A stretch of DNA of 64,000 nt from Dermabacter hominis NBRC 106157 (GTDB taxonomy: Bacteria; Actinomycetota; Actinomycetes; Actinomycetales; Dermabacteraceae). This document shows positions 26,907 through 34,848 of this stretch, in pieces. Made by a program: the position numbers and the translations under genes. The notes beneath the pieces are model-generated. The model saw nothing but the letters and a program-made list of their open reading frames with translations, had not been told where the DNA came from and did not search any database. The stretch covers positions 248,001-312,000 of the forward strand of contig NZ_BCSI01000002.1 of assembly GCF_001570785.1 (NCBI RefSeq), written 5' to 3'. Numbering within the stretch: position 1 is the stretch's first letter; each line of letters starts with the position of its first letter.

Positions 26907-27045
26907 GTGTGCTTCGCTCACGCGTCGCGCACGAACCACAACTTTACGGGAGAAACGGCCCGGGTGCCAAACTGTGCCGGTGATGGACCGGTCACATCTC
27001 GTGCGGGGTGACGTGCATGCCGCCCCGCTGACCCGGGCTCAGTTT

Positions 27046-28767
27046 CTACTCACATTTCGCGCCATCGTCCGGGACCTTGTCCTCGAGAAGGTAGGCGTCG
27101 ACCATCTCCTCGATGCAGCCACCCGAGCGGCTGTAGGCGGTGTGGCCGAAGCCCTCCCAGGTAAGGAGAACCGAGTTGTCGAGCTGTTTGTTGAGGGATT
27201 CGGCCCACGCGTACGGGGTTGCGGGGTCGTGGGTTGTGCCGATCACGACGATGGTGCTCGACCCCTTCGCATGGATTTCCTTGGGGTAGCGCACGGGCTT
27301 CGCGGGCCAGTTCGCGCAGCCGTCCTCTTCGGTGCCGAGCGACGGACCAAACGTCGGGTATTTCTTTGCGAGGCGTTCGCCTTCGGCCTTGAGCCATTTT
27401 TCGTCGGTCACCCCGACGTGGTCGAGGCAGTTCACGGCGACGTTGGCGAACGTGCTGTTCGACTTGAATGAGCCGTCTTCTTCGCGTTCGTTGGCGAGGT
27501 CGGCGAGCATGAGGAGAACGTCGGCGGAGTTGTTAGCCTTGGCGCTTTCGATCCCGAGGGCGACGTATTCCCAGGTCTCGTTGCTGTAGAGGGCGGTGAG
27601 GATCGCCGTTGAGGCGAGGGTCTCGTTGAGCTTGCGGCCGCTCGCCGTGGGAATGGGGTTCTTCCCGGCGTTCGTCATGAAGTCGCGAAGCTGCTGAATA
27701 CCTTCGTCGACGCTGCCCGTGAGGGGGCAGGTGCCGCGTTCGTTCTGGCACCACGTCACGAAGTCTTTAATCGCCTGCTCGAAACCGGCGGCCTGCCCGG
27801 CGACAATCTCGTTTGTCGTGAGCGCTGGATCCATTGCGCCGTCGAGGATGAGGTGGCCGGTGCGCTCCGGGTACATTTCGGCGTAGGTCGCGCCGAGGTA
27901 CGTGCCGTACGAGAAGCCGAGGTAGTCGAGCTTTTCGGATTCAACAGCCGCGCGGATCACGTCCATGTCGCGCGCTGCGGAGTATGTGTCGACGTATTGA
28001 ATGCGGTCGCTGGACTTCGCTTTGCAGGCTTTCGCGAGCTTGTCGGACCACTCCTTCGCCTTCTTCTTACCTTCCTCGGTATCGGGAAGGTCTGTTGACA
28101 GCATCTCGTCGGTCTCGGCATCGTCGAGGCACTGGACACCGTCGGAATCCTTCACCCCTCGCGGGTCGAAGCCGATCAGATCGTACTGTTTGCGCACGGT
28201 GGAACTGATCGTCATGGAGCCGTAGGCGGCGACGTGTTCCGCACCCGAGCCGCCGGGGCCGCCGGGGTTGATGAGAAGTGAGCCCTTCTTGTCGTCGCCC
28301 GTTGCGGGAACGCGCGTGAGCAGGAGCGAGAGGGTGGCACCTTCGGGGTCGTTCCACTTGAGTGGGACCTCGATCGTGGCGCATTCAGCGCCTTGGTATT
28401 CCGCGCGTTCACATTTTCCCCAGTCGGCGCGCTGGTCGTAGAACTTCTTCCAGCGCTCGTCCTTTGCGGGATCGGCGCCGAGATCGTAGGCGGCGGATTC
28501 GATGACGGGAGCGATCGATTTAAGGGGTGCCATGCCTTCCGTGCCGTAGGCCTCGGAGGTCGAGTTCTCGAGCTCCTTGATGGCTTTTTCAGCGTCCTTC
28601 TCGAAGTTGCCGCTGCCGGTGGCTGTCGAGTTGCTTGACGTGGCGTTTTGCCCCGCTTGGATGAGTGCTCCGCATCCACTGAGCGAGAGCGCGGCAAGCG
28701 TGAGGGCGCTGAGGGCGGCGGCGGCACGTGCGCGCACGCCGAAGCGGGAGGGGTGAGTGGGTGTCAC
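27046..28767 (-). CDS. Lipoprotein tripeptidyl aminopeptidase (SlpD/E-like, S33)
   Basis: 573 residues. The signal peptide ends in a lipobox LSLSGC with the lipidated Cys32, so it is membrane anchored outside. The alpha/beta-hydrolase core shows the oxyanion region NPGGPGGSG at about 168-176, the nucleophile elbow GFSYGTYLG with Ser286, and the C-terminal TAP-like domain with TTHDPATPYAWAESL and GHTAY carrying the acid and histidine. It should clip tripeptides from extracellular peptides. Start ATG 28767; transcribed alone. Confidence 0.9.
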   Translation of the reverse strand: MTPTHPSRFGVRARAAAALSALTLAALSLSGCGALIQAGQNATSSNSTATGSGNFEKDAEKAIKELENSTSEAYGTEGMAPLKSIAPVIESAAYDLGADPAKDERWKKFYDQRADWGKCERAEYQGAECATIEVPLKWNDPEGATLSLLLTRVPATGDDKKGSLLINPGGPGGSGAEHVAAYGSMTISSTVRKQYDLIGFDPRGVKDSDGVQCLDDAETDEMLSTDLPDTEEGKKKAKEWSDKLAKACKAKSSDRIQYVDTYSAARDMDVIRAAVESEKLDYLGFSYGTYLGATYAEMYPERTGHLILDGAMDPALTTNEIVAGQAAGFEQAIKDFVTWCQNERGTCPLTGSVDEGIQQLRDFMTNAGKNPIPTASGRKLNETLASTAILTALYSNETWEYVALGIESAKANNSADVLLMLADLANEREEDGSFKSNSTFANVAVNCLDHVGVTDEKWLKAEGERLAKKYPTFGPSLGTEEDGCANWPAKPVRYPKEIHAKGSSTIVVIGTTHDPATPYAWAESLNKQLDNSVLLTWEGFGHTAYSRSGGCIEEMVDAYLLEDKVPDDGAKCE

Positions 28768-28894
28768 GAAGAAACCTCGCGGATCGTTGGGAAGGCGAAT
28801 TAGCTGCCATTATTCAACCACGCGGTGCCGTGTGTCACCGTCAGGCTCTCCCAGTTGGCGTTCCGGCACCGACATGGGTAGAGTATTTCCGCCC

Positions 28895-28967
28895 GCCCCG
28901 TTCGTCTAGCGGCCTAGGACACCTGCCTTTCACGCCGGCAACACGGGTTCGAATCCCGTACGGGGTA
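28895..28967 (+). tRNA. tRNA-Glu(TTC)
   Basis: Plus-strand cloverleaf, acceptor GCCCCGT/ACGGGGT, anticodon loop CTTTCAC (TTC), T loop TTCGAAT. CCA is not encoded. Confidence 0.95.
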
Positions 28968-28973
28968 CAGCAT

Positions 28974-29010
28974 GAAACCGCCCACCAGAATTGGTGGGCG
29001 GTTTCGTTTT
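28974..29010 (+). terminator. Rho-independent terminator of tRNA-Glu
   Basis: GAAACCGCCCACCA at 28974-28987 pairs with TGGTGGGCGGTTTC at 28992-29005 and is followed by GTTTT. Confidence 0.9.
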
Positions 29011-29173
29011 AACGGCACGTGCGCGGGGTCCGACGTCTGCCCGCCTTCATCGCGCGAACTTTGTGAGTGTGCTCAAGGAGCGCCAGCTAGGGTGGAGGTA
29101 CGCGGTCCCTCCTCGATGACGCCGAGGCGATTGATCGCCCCTACTCCTACCCCACGAGATAAGGACAGGACGA

Positions 29174-30661
29174 ATGAGCACTTTTGATCCGAACCTTCCG
29201 AGCAGCGGCGAAGCTGGTGCCGTGCGTGAATCCGATGCCCATTCACTGAGCGTTGGCGCGAATGGACCCCTCCTTCTTCACGACGTGAACCTTGTGGAGA
29301 AGCTTGCACGTTTCGATCGCGAGCGTATTCCTGAGCGTAGCCCCCACGCGAAGGGCTCGGGCGCTTTCGGCGAACTCCGCGTGACCGAGGATGTTTCCCA
29401 GTACACAAAGGCGAAGCTTTTCCAGAAGGGGGCGAAGACCCCGATGCTCGCCCGCTTCTCGACCGTTGCCGGCGAGCTCGGCTCGCCCGACACGTGGCGC
29501 GATGTACGCGGGTTTGCGCTCAAGTTCTACACGGAGGAGGGCAACTACGACATCGTTGGCAACAACACGCCGATCTTCTTCCTCCGTGACCCCATGAAGT
29601 TCCCCGACTTCATTCACTCGCAGAAGCGCCTTCCCGATTCGGGTCTTCGTGACGCGACGATGCAGTGGGATTTCTGGACCCTGTCGCCTGAGAGCGCTCA
29701 TCAGGTCGCATACCTCATGGGTCCGCGTGGTCTTCCGAAGACCTGGCGTCACATGAACGGCTACAGCTCGCACACCTACATGTGGGTGAATGAGGCCGGC
29801 GAGAAGTCGTGGGTCAAGTATCACTTCCACACCCAGCAGGGCGTGGAGTACCTCTCGAACGAGGAGGCGACCCGCATTGCGGGTGAGGATGCCGATGCGC
29901 ACCGCAAGGACCTCTTCGAGGCGATCAAGAACGGTGATTTCCCGAAGTGGGATGTCTCGGTGCAGATCATGCCGTACGAGGACGCGAAGACCTACCGCTT
30001 CAACCCGTTCGACCTCACGAAGACCTGGTCGAAGAAGGACTACCCGCTCATCAAGGTGGGCGAGTTCGAGCTCAACCAGAACCCCGTGAACCACTTCGCG
30101 CAGATCGAGCAGGCGGCCTTCAGCCCCTCGAACCTTGTTCCGGGCATCGGTTTCTCGCCCGACAAGATGCTTCTCGGCCGCGTGTTCTCCTACCCGGATG
30201 CACAGCGTAACCGCCTTGGCACGAACTACAACCAGCTGCCCGTGAACCGCCCGGTGAACGACGTCAACACCTACTCGAAGGAAGGGGCGATGGAGTTCTT
30301 CCACTCGGGCGATGCTCCCGTGTATGCCCCGAACTCCTTCGGTCGCGCTTACCAGGATGAGCAGGGCCCGGTCGACAACGGCTGGGAGTCCGACGGCGAA
30401 ATGGTGCGCGCCGCGTACACCCTCCACGCCGAGGACGACGACTTCGGCCAGGCCGGCACCCTCGTGCGCGAGGTGTTCAGCGACGAGGAGCGTGAGGAGT
30501 TCGTGAACACCGTCGCGGGCGCCCTCGACGGCGTGATCGAACCCGTGCTCTCGCGCGCATTCGAATACTGGAAGAACGTTGATCAGGAGATCGGCGAGCG
30601 CATCGAGAAGGCCGTTAAGGCCAACGCGGGCGACGCCGAGGTTCCCGGTAGCGTCCAGTAA
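29174..30661 (+). CDS. katA: Monofunctional haem catalase
   Basis: 495 residues, the small-subunit (clade 3) length. Catalytic His58 in [11 protein letters not shown] and Asn131 in [15 protein letters not shown], and the haem-ligand tyrosine in [14 protein letters not shown] near 340. It disproportionates hydrogen peroxide in the cytoplasm. AGGACAGGACG precedes the ATG. No OxyR or Fur gene is adjacent. Confidence 0.97.
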   Translation: MSTFDPNLPSSGEAGAVRESDAHSLSVGANGPLLLHDVNLVEKLARFDRERIPERSPHAKGSGAFGELRVTEDVSQYTKAKLFQKGAKTPMLARFSTVAGELGSPDTWRDVRGFALKFYTEEGNYDIVGNNTPIFFLRDPMKFPDFIHSQKRLPDSGLRDATMQWDFWTLSPESAHQVAYLMGPRGLPKTWRHMNGYSSHTYMWVNEAGEKSWVKYHFHTQQGVEYLSNEEATRIAGEDADAHRKDLFEAIKNGDFPKWDVSVQIMPYEDAKTYRFNPFDLTKTWSKKDYPLIKVGEFELNQNPVNHFAQIEQAAFSPSNLVPGIGFSPDKMLLGRVFSYPDAQRNRLGTNYNQLPVNRPVNDVNTYSKEGAMEFFHSGDAPVYAPNSFGRAYQDEQGPVDNGWESDGEMVRAAYTLHAEDDDFGQAGTLVREVFSDEEREEFVNTVAGALDGVIEPVLSRAFEYWKNVDQEIGERIEKAVKANAGDAEVPGSVQ

Positions 30662-30678
30662 CGCACGACTCAGAAGTT

Positions 30679-30716
30679 CGGCCCCGTTCCTGCCACCTTC
30701 GGTGGGGGCGGGGCCG
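30679..30716 (+). terminator. Stem-loop after katA
   Basis: CGGCCCCG at 30679-30686 pairs with CGGGGCCG at 30709-30716, with an inner CCACC/GGTGG hairpin. No T tract; a copy of the GACGCTTGCC motif overlaps its right arm. Confidence 0.55.
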
Positions 30717-30755
30717 ACGCTTGCCTCCACCAAGGCGTTTTGGAATTCTTGTGGC

Positions 30756-31109
30756 ATGGACGCCATGAGTCGTGAAGACTTCGAATCTTCGGTCGGTGAC
30801 GCGCTCGACTCCCTCCCACTTGAGGTGGTGCGGCAGGTCGCCGATTCGAACACGGTGATCCTCGTAGAGGAGGAACCCGAGGGCGATGAGGAGCTGCTCG
30901 GAGTGTTTGACGGTATGCCGCTCACGGAGCGCGGTCATTTCGACGGTCTCATGGAGCCGGGCCGCATCATCGTGTTTCGCGGCCCGCTCACGCGCATGGC
31001 TTCAAGTCGCGAGGAGCTCGAGGAGCAAATCCGCGTGACCGTGCTCCACGAGGTCGGTCACCTCTTCGGGATCGAGGAGGAGCGCCTGCACGCGCTCGGC
31101 TGGGGCTAG
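30756..31109 (+). CDS. Minimal zincin-like metallopeptidase family protein
   Basis: 117 residues with the zinc-binding signature HEVGHLFGIEEERL near the C terminus and a preceding MEPGRIIVFRGPL strand, as in the zincin_1 (PF06262) family of minimal actinobacterial metalloproteases of unknown substrate. ATG 30756 was preferred; ATG 30765 is also possible. Overlaps the convergent usp gene by 4 bases. Confidence 0.85.
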   Translation: MDAMSREDFESSVGDALDSLPLEVVRQVADSNTVILVEEEPEGDEELLGVFDGMPLTERGHFDGLMEPGRIIVFRGPLTRMASSREELEEQIRVTVLHEVGHLFGIEEERLHALGWG

Positions 31110-31498
31110 ACGATCAGGACGTCGGCGGGGGAGTCCGCGATCACCGTTTGAATGGTGTTGCCGAGGTAGCGAGGGTCGTCCGTTCCCCCAAAGCGGGCCC
31201 CGAGCACGAGGGTGTCCGCGCCAGTGTTCTCAATCTCGGTGATGATTGCGTGGGCGACCTCGTCGCCGTCGGCGATGTGCCTGGTGCGAGAGTCGACATC
31301 GCGCACGCCCGCGCGGCGCGCCGTCCGCACCGCGAACGCGAGCTGTTCCGCGCTCGCATGTCGAGGATCCGATTCGACAGAGTCGCGCACGACGTTCACG
31401 AGATGCAGGGAGGTGCCAAACTGCACGGCGCGTTCAATTGCGGCGTCGAGTGCTGCCTCGCCTTTGGGGGTGGGGATGTAGGCCACGAGGATGCTCAC
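31106..31498 (-). CDS. Universal stress protein (UspA family)
   Basis: 130 residues, a single Usp domain: SILVAYIPTPKGEAALDAAI at the start, ADTLVLGARFGGTDDPRYLG and a final STRAND IVIADSPADVLIV-like pattern (VIADSPADVLIV). The nucleotide-binding pattern G-2x-G-9x-G(S/T) is only loosely present (GARFGGTDDPRYLGNTIQ), so ATP binding is uncertain. The acyltransferase gene is 12 bases upstream on the same strand. Confidence 0.9.
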   Translation of the reverse strand: MSILVAYIPTPKGEAALDAAIERAVQFGTSLHLVNVVRDSVESDPRHASAEQLAFAVRTARRAGVRDVDSRTRHIADGDEVAHAIITEIENTGADTLVLGARFGGTDDPRYLGNTIQTVIADSPADVLIV

Positions 31499-31510
31499 CG
31501 TCGATCTCCT

Positions 31511-32179
31511 TCAGTGTTCCGTCTTCGGCTGTGGGGTGTCGCGTTCTTGCCCGCTGAGTTTTTGAATTTCGTCCATCACTCTGTCCGTGATCGCGCGGCG
31601 CCGGCGGTTTTCAGGCAGGGAACGATCGATGTCGCTGAGGTCGATGGGGGTGCCGATGCGCACCTCGAGTTTCGCGCGACGCGGGCGGGGGAGGGTTTTT
31701 CCGGGCACGAAAAGCTTCTCGGTTCCCACGAGCCCCACGGGGATGATGGGCGCTCCCGTGTGTTCTTCGAGCCACGCGACACCCGTGCGACCACGCCCGA
31801 GCTTGCCCGTTTTTGAGCGTGTGCCCTCGGGGTAAATCGCGAAGACCTCCCCTTCGTCGAGTACCTCGCGGGCTTTTTCGAGCGAACTTTGCGCCGACTT
31901 CAGCGTTCCACGCTCGACGGGAATCGAGCCCACTGTCTCGAAAAAGCGCTGTTTGATGCGGGCCGTGAGCCCGCTTTTGTGCCAAAAATCGGCTTTGATG
32001 ATGTAGCGCACCTTGCGGTTGAACACGACCGGCACGAGGAATGAATCCACATTCGCGAGGTGGTTCGCGGCAATGATCACGGGGCCGGTCTCGGGCACGT
32101 TCTCGAGTCCCGTGACCTTCGGCCGCCACCACGCCTTAATCATTGGGGCGACGAACGTGTGGGCGGTTTCGTAAAACAC
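31511..32179 (-). CDS. 1-acyl-glycerol-3-phosphate acyltransferase family (PlsC-like)
   Basis: 222 residues. The acyltransferase motif NHLANVD (H-x4-D) sits near residue 43-49 and the substrate motif YPEGTRSKTGKLGRG near 120. It transfers acyl chains to lysophosphatidate or related lipids at the inner membrane. I chose GTG 32179, which has AAGGAG seven bases upstream; an earlier in-frame ATG at 32212 lacks one. Confidence 0.9.
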   Translation of the reverse strand: MFYETAHTFVAPMIKAWWRPKVTGLENVPETGPVIIAANHLANVDSFLVPVVFNRKVRYIIKADFWHKSGLTARIKQRFFETVGSIPVERGTLKSAQSSLEKAREVLDEGEVFAIYPEGTRSKTGKLGRGRTGVAWLEEHTGAPIIPVGLVGTEKLFVPGKTLPRPRRAKLEVRIGTPIDLSDIDRSLPENRRRRAITDRVMDEIQKLSGQERDTPQPKTEH

Positions 32180-32286
32180 CGGCCTGCTCCTTCGGCTCGC
32201 TCTCTCGCACATGCGCCTCGCGCATGTTTCTCAGCGTAATCGCTCGGAGGTGCAGTTCCTAATGCGGGCCCGCGTGTTTAATGGAT

Positions 32287-32322
32287 GGGGGTCCGACGGT
32301 TGCCCGGCAGGCGTCGGAACCC
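32287..32322. repeat. Inverted pair of the GGGTCCGACGSTTGCC motif
   Basis: GGGTCCGACGGTTGCC at 32288-32303 is followed head to head by GGCGTCGGAACCC ending at 32322. The two copies could form a hairpin. It lies between divergent plsC-like and oxidoreductase genes and is the clearest instance of a motif found throughout the core DNA of this window. Confidence 0.65.
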
Positions 32323-32365
32323 TTTTCGCAAGGTGCACCCCGCCACGACCGGAAGGATTTCGCTC

Positions 32366-33763
32366 ATGCCCTCGAAGATTAACGTTGCCGTTGTGGGGCT
32401 CGGGACGAGCGCGCAAGCGGTGCACCTGCCTATGCTTCAGCGCCGCCACGATCGCTTCCAGCTCACCGCGGTCGTGGATATCTCGCCGCGCCGACTGCGC
32501 GAGGCCGCCGAAAAGTGGGGCATTGAGGAGGAACGCCGCTACGGCAGTGTGAAGGACCTGATGGCGGCTGCGCGCAGCAAGGACGTTGAGCTGGATGCGG
32601 TTGTGTTCAGCGCCGACGGCGTGAAGGGGGAGGATATCCTCCAGATCATCAAGCGCGGCATCCCCGTTCTCGTCGAGCCGCCCGTCGCGTATGGCATCGA
32701 GGAACTTCAGGCGATCGCCGAGTTTGAGCGGATGGCCGGGCGTCCCCTCGTGATGCTCGCCTACGGCGCTGTGTACGACTCCTCTGTGAAGTTGCTCGTG
32801 GAGGAAAATCAGGCGCGCGACCTGCGTACCCTCGAGTTTGAGACGCTCATGCCGGCGAGCTCCGTGATGCACGGTAAGCACCACGTGACGTCGGCCGCCT
32901 ACGATTTGCCGTCGGAGCAGCGCATCGAGCGCCGCGAAAACCTCAAGGACGCCGTCGAGAAGGGGGCGGGGCCCGGCGCGAATCAGCGCGACCGCGACAT
33001 TTACGTGAAGGGATTGCTCACGGGCGTTCTCGCACAGCTCGCCCTGATGCGCGCAACCTACGGTCCGTTGACCGAGCTGCACGGGGTGCGCCACTGGCCC
33101 GAGCAGGTGATTCCCGGCTCGATCGAGGTGCTCGGCGCGCTCGAGAAGGGCGTGCACGTTCGCCTCGTGTGGCACTACCTGCCGTTTGCGCCCGAGTTCC
33201 ACGATGCGATTCGTGTCGTGACGAATCGCAGGCAGGGCCGGGTCGAGATCCCCGCTGTGGCGGATCTCGATACGCGCGGCTCGTTCACGTTCACCCAGAA
33301 ATCCGACGGCGCGATTGTGAAGAGCGAGCGCCTCTCCGAGCACTCGCCCGCCTACGGCCTTCACGAGGCGTTCTACGCCTTTGTCGCGAAGGGAAAGGCG
33401 CCCGCCTACGGTCTTTCCGAGGCACTCGAGGATCTCGAGATTTCACGAACGATCCTTGCTGAGCTCGCGCTCGTGGACGGCCGCGACATCAACGAGGCTC
33501 CCGAGGTCGAAGGCGAGGCAGACGACAACGAAGGCCGCGGTCACGGGGCTGAGGCGCGCGAGGGGAGCACCGTCGTCGCCGAGAACCCGCTCACGGAGAC
33601 GCCTATCGCAACCGCGCCGGAACCGGCCGAGGACGAGTTCGCGGCCGTGAGGCCGAAAGGTGCAGAGCAGGGCGAGGTCGAGATTTCCGAGCAAAGCGCA
33701 CCCGTGCAAGCGGAGTCCAGCGAGGCGGAGGGTGCAGGCGGGAACGAGCCCAGCGGGGCGTAG
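32366..33763 (+). CDS. Gfo/Idh/MocA-fold protein lacking the EKP lysine, acidic tail
   Basis: 465 residues. The N-terminal Rossmann fold is clear (NVAVVGLGTSAQAVHLPML) and the domain arrangement is that of Gfo/Idh/MocA oxidoreductases. The usual catalytic EKP motif reads EPP here (VLVEPPVAYGIEE), so the conserved lysine is missing. Residues from about 375 to the end form a long Glu/Ala-rich tail without predicted fold. It may bind NAD(P) without dehydrogenase activity. ATG 32366 has GGAAGGA eight bases upstream. Confidence 0.82.
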   Translation: MPSKINVAVVGLGTSAQAVHLPMLQRRHDRFQLTAVVDISPRRLREAAEKWGIEEERRYGSVKDLMAAARSKDVELDAVVFSADGVKGEDILQIIKRGIPVLVEPPVAYGIEELQAIAEFERMAGRPLVMLAYGAVYDSSVKLLVEENQARDLRTLEFETLMPASSVMHGKHHVTSAAYDLPSEQRIERRENLKDAVEKGAGPGANQRDRDIYVKGLLTGVLAQLALMRATYGPLTELHGVRHWPEQVIPGSIEVLGALEKGVHVRLVWHYLPFAPEFHDAIRVVTNRRQGRVEIPAVADLDTRGSFTFTQKSDGAIVKSERLSEHSPAYGLHEAFYAFVAKGKAPAYGLSEALEDLEISRTILAELALVDGRDINEAPEVEGEADDNEGRGHGAEAREGSTVVAENPLTETPIATAPEPAEDEFAAVRPKGAEQGEVEISEQSAPVQAESSEAEGAGGNEPSGA

Positions 33764-33889
33764 CCCACACGCCGCGGCGCGACACGCCGAAGGGCGGGAA
33801 TCACACAAGAATTTTTTTGGGGACGTCGATGCGGATCGGCGTCCCCAATTCGTCGTGGAAAACCCCGGAAATTCACCAACGAACACAGG

Positions 33890-33996
33890 TTGTCCACAAC
33901 TCCATCCACCGTCGAGCGCGCCTGCGACGTGCATGGTTCGTGGATAACACCATCGCTGTTCACCGCGCGTTCACATGAGGCCACAGCGTGTCCACA
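33890..33996. promoter_or_regulatory. DnaA-box cluster upstream of nrdHIE
   Basis: TTGTCCACA at 33890-33898 equals the high-GC actinobacterial DnaA box; GTGGATAAC at 33940-33948 is GTTATCCAC on the minus strand; GTGTCCACA lies at 33988-33996; looser CCATCCAC copies lie at 33902 and 34000. DnaA controls ribonucleotide reductase genes in Escherichia coli, so a similar link to replication timing is plausible here. A GGGGACG/CGTCCCC stem-loop sits just upstream at 33819-33846. Confidence 0.6.
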
Positions 33997-34022
33997 CACC
34001 ATCCACATCACATTCGTGTAAT

Positions 34023-34070
34023 TCAGTACATCTTGTGGTGTTCCCATCGATCTGCCACTAGGTGTAGTGT
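34023..34070 (+). promoter_or_regulatory. Tandem NrdR boxes of the nrdHIE promoter
   Basis: TCAGTACATCTTGTGG (34023-34038) and CCACTAGGTGTAGTGT (34055-34070) both fit the NrdR consensus acaCwAyATrTwGTgt, with centres 32 bp apart, the known three-turn spacing. NrdR binds dATP/ATP and represses reductase genes. The sites end 86 bases before nrdH. Confidence 0.8.
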
Positions 34071-34156
34071 TGAGGGCGTTGGTTCGCGCAGCCCCACAGT
34101 TGGGCTTCACGTCCCCCGTGAACACGAAGAACACCCCGCATTTCGAAAGGCCTCTC

Positions 34157-34414
34157 ATGGAGATCACCGTCTACACCAAGCCCATGTGCGTCCAGTGCGA
34201 CGCCACCAAGCGCGCCCTCAACAAGGCTGGCCTCGAGTACACGCTCGTGGACATCACCGAGGATGCCGCGGCCCTCTCGCACGTCAAGTCGCTGGGCTTC
34301 ATGCAGGCGCCCGTCGTGACCACCGTGAACGATGCCTGGTCGGGCTTCCGCCCCGACAAAATCAAGGCGCTCACCGCGCAGGCGAGCGAGATTCGCCAGG
34401 CTGCAGGCTTCTAA
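34157..34414 (+). CDS. nrdH: Glutaredoxin-like NrdH redoxin
   Basis: 85 residues, the normal NrdH size. The sequence begins MEITVYTKPMCVQCDATKRA with the redox pair in CVQC, and ends with GFRPDKIKAL, typical for NrdH rather than glutaredoxin. It donates electrons to NrdE. AAAGG precedes the ATG at seven bases. First gene of nrdHIE. Confidence 0.96.
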   Translation: MEITVYTKPMCVQCDATKRALNKAGLEYTLVDITEDAAALSHVKSLGFMQAPVVTTVNDAWSGFRPDKIKALTAQASEIRQAAGF

Positions 34415-34440
34415 GCATTTAAGCGTCGTGACCTTTCGCC

Positions 34441-34848
34441 ATGAGTAAGCTCGTCTACTTTTCGTCTGTTTCGGAAAACACCAAGCGATTCATCGAGAAG
34501 CTTGAGCTGCCCGAAGGAAGCGTCGCGCGCATCCCGCTGCGGCGCACCGAAGAGCCGCTCGTCGTTGACGAAGACTTCGTGCTCATGGTGCCCACCTACG
34601 GTGGCGGCAATACCGGGGGAGCGGTCCCCAAGCAGGTTATTCACTTCCTCAACGACAAGCGCAACCGCGCACACATCAAAGGCGTGATCTCGGGAGGGAA
34701 CACGAACTTTGGCGAGGCATACTGCATTGCCGGCGACATCATCGCTCGCAAATGCAACGTGCCGCACCTCTACAAGTTTGAGCTCCTTGGGACATCAAGG
34801 GACGTCACCACAGTCAAAGAAGGGTTGGAACGGTTTTGGCAGAGCTAA
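34441..34848 (+). CDS. nrdI: Flavodoxin-like NrdI
   Basis: 135 residues with the FMN-binding start [33 protein letters not shown] and [12 protein letters not shown]. NrdI supplies the oxidant that activates the dimanganese-tyrosyl cofactor of NrdF. Ends inside the start of nrdE (13-base overlap). Confidence 0.96.
   Translation: MSKLVYFSSVSENTKRFIEKLELPEGSVARIPLRRTEEPLVVDEDFVLMVPTYGGGNTGGAVPKQVIHFLNDKRNRAHIKGVISGGNTNFGEAYCIAGDIIARKCNVPHLYKFELLGTSRDVTTVKEGLERFWQS

Noticed and set aside
29243-30925. 560-residue open frame antisense to katA
   Set aside because: Shadow of the catalase gene in GC-rich DNA; composition is low-complexity Val/Leu/Arg.
33819-33846. Rho-independent terminator after the oxidoreductase gene
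   Set aside because: GGGGACG/CGTCCCC forms a stem, but the T run precedes rather than follows it on the coding strand and no T tract follows on the other.
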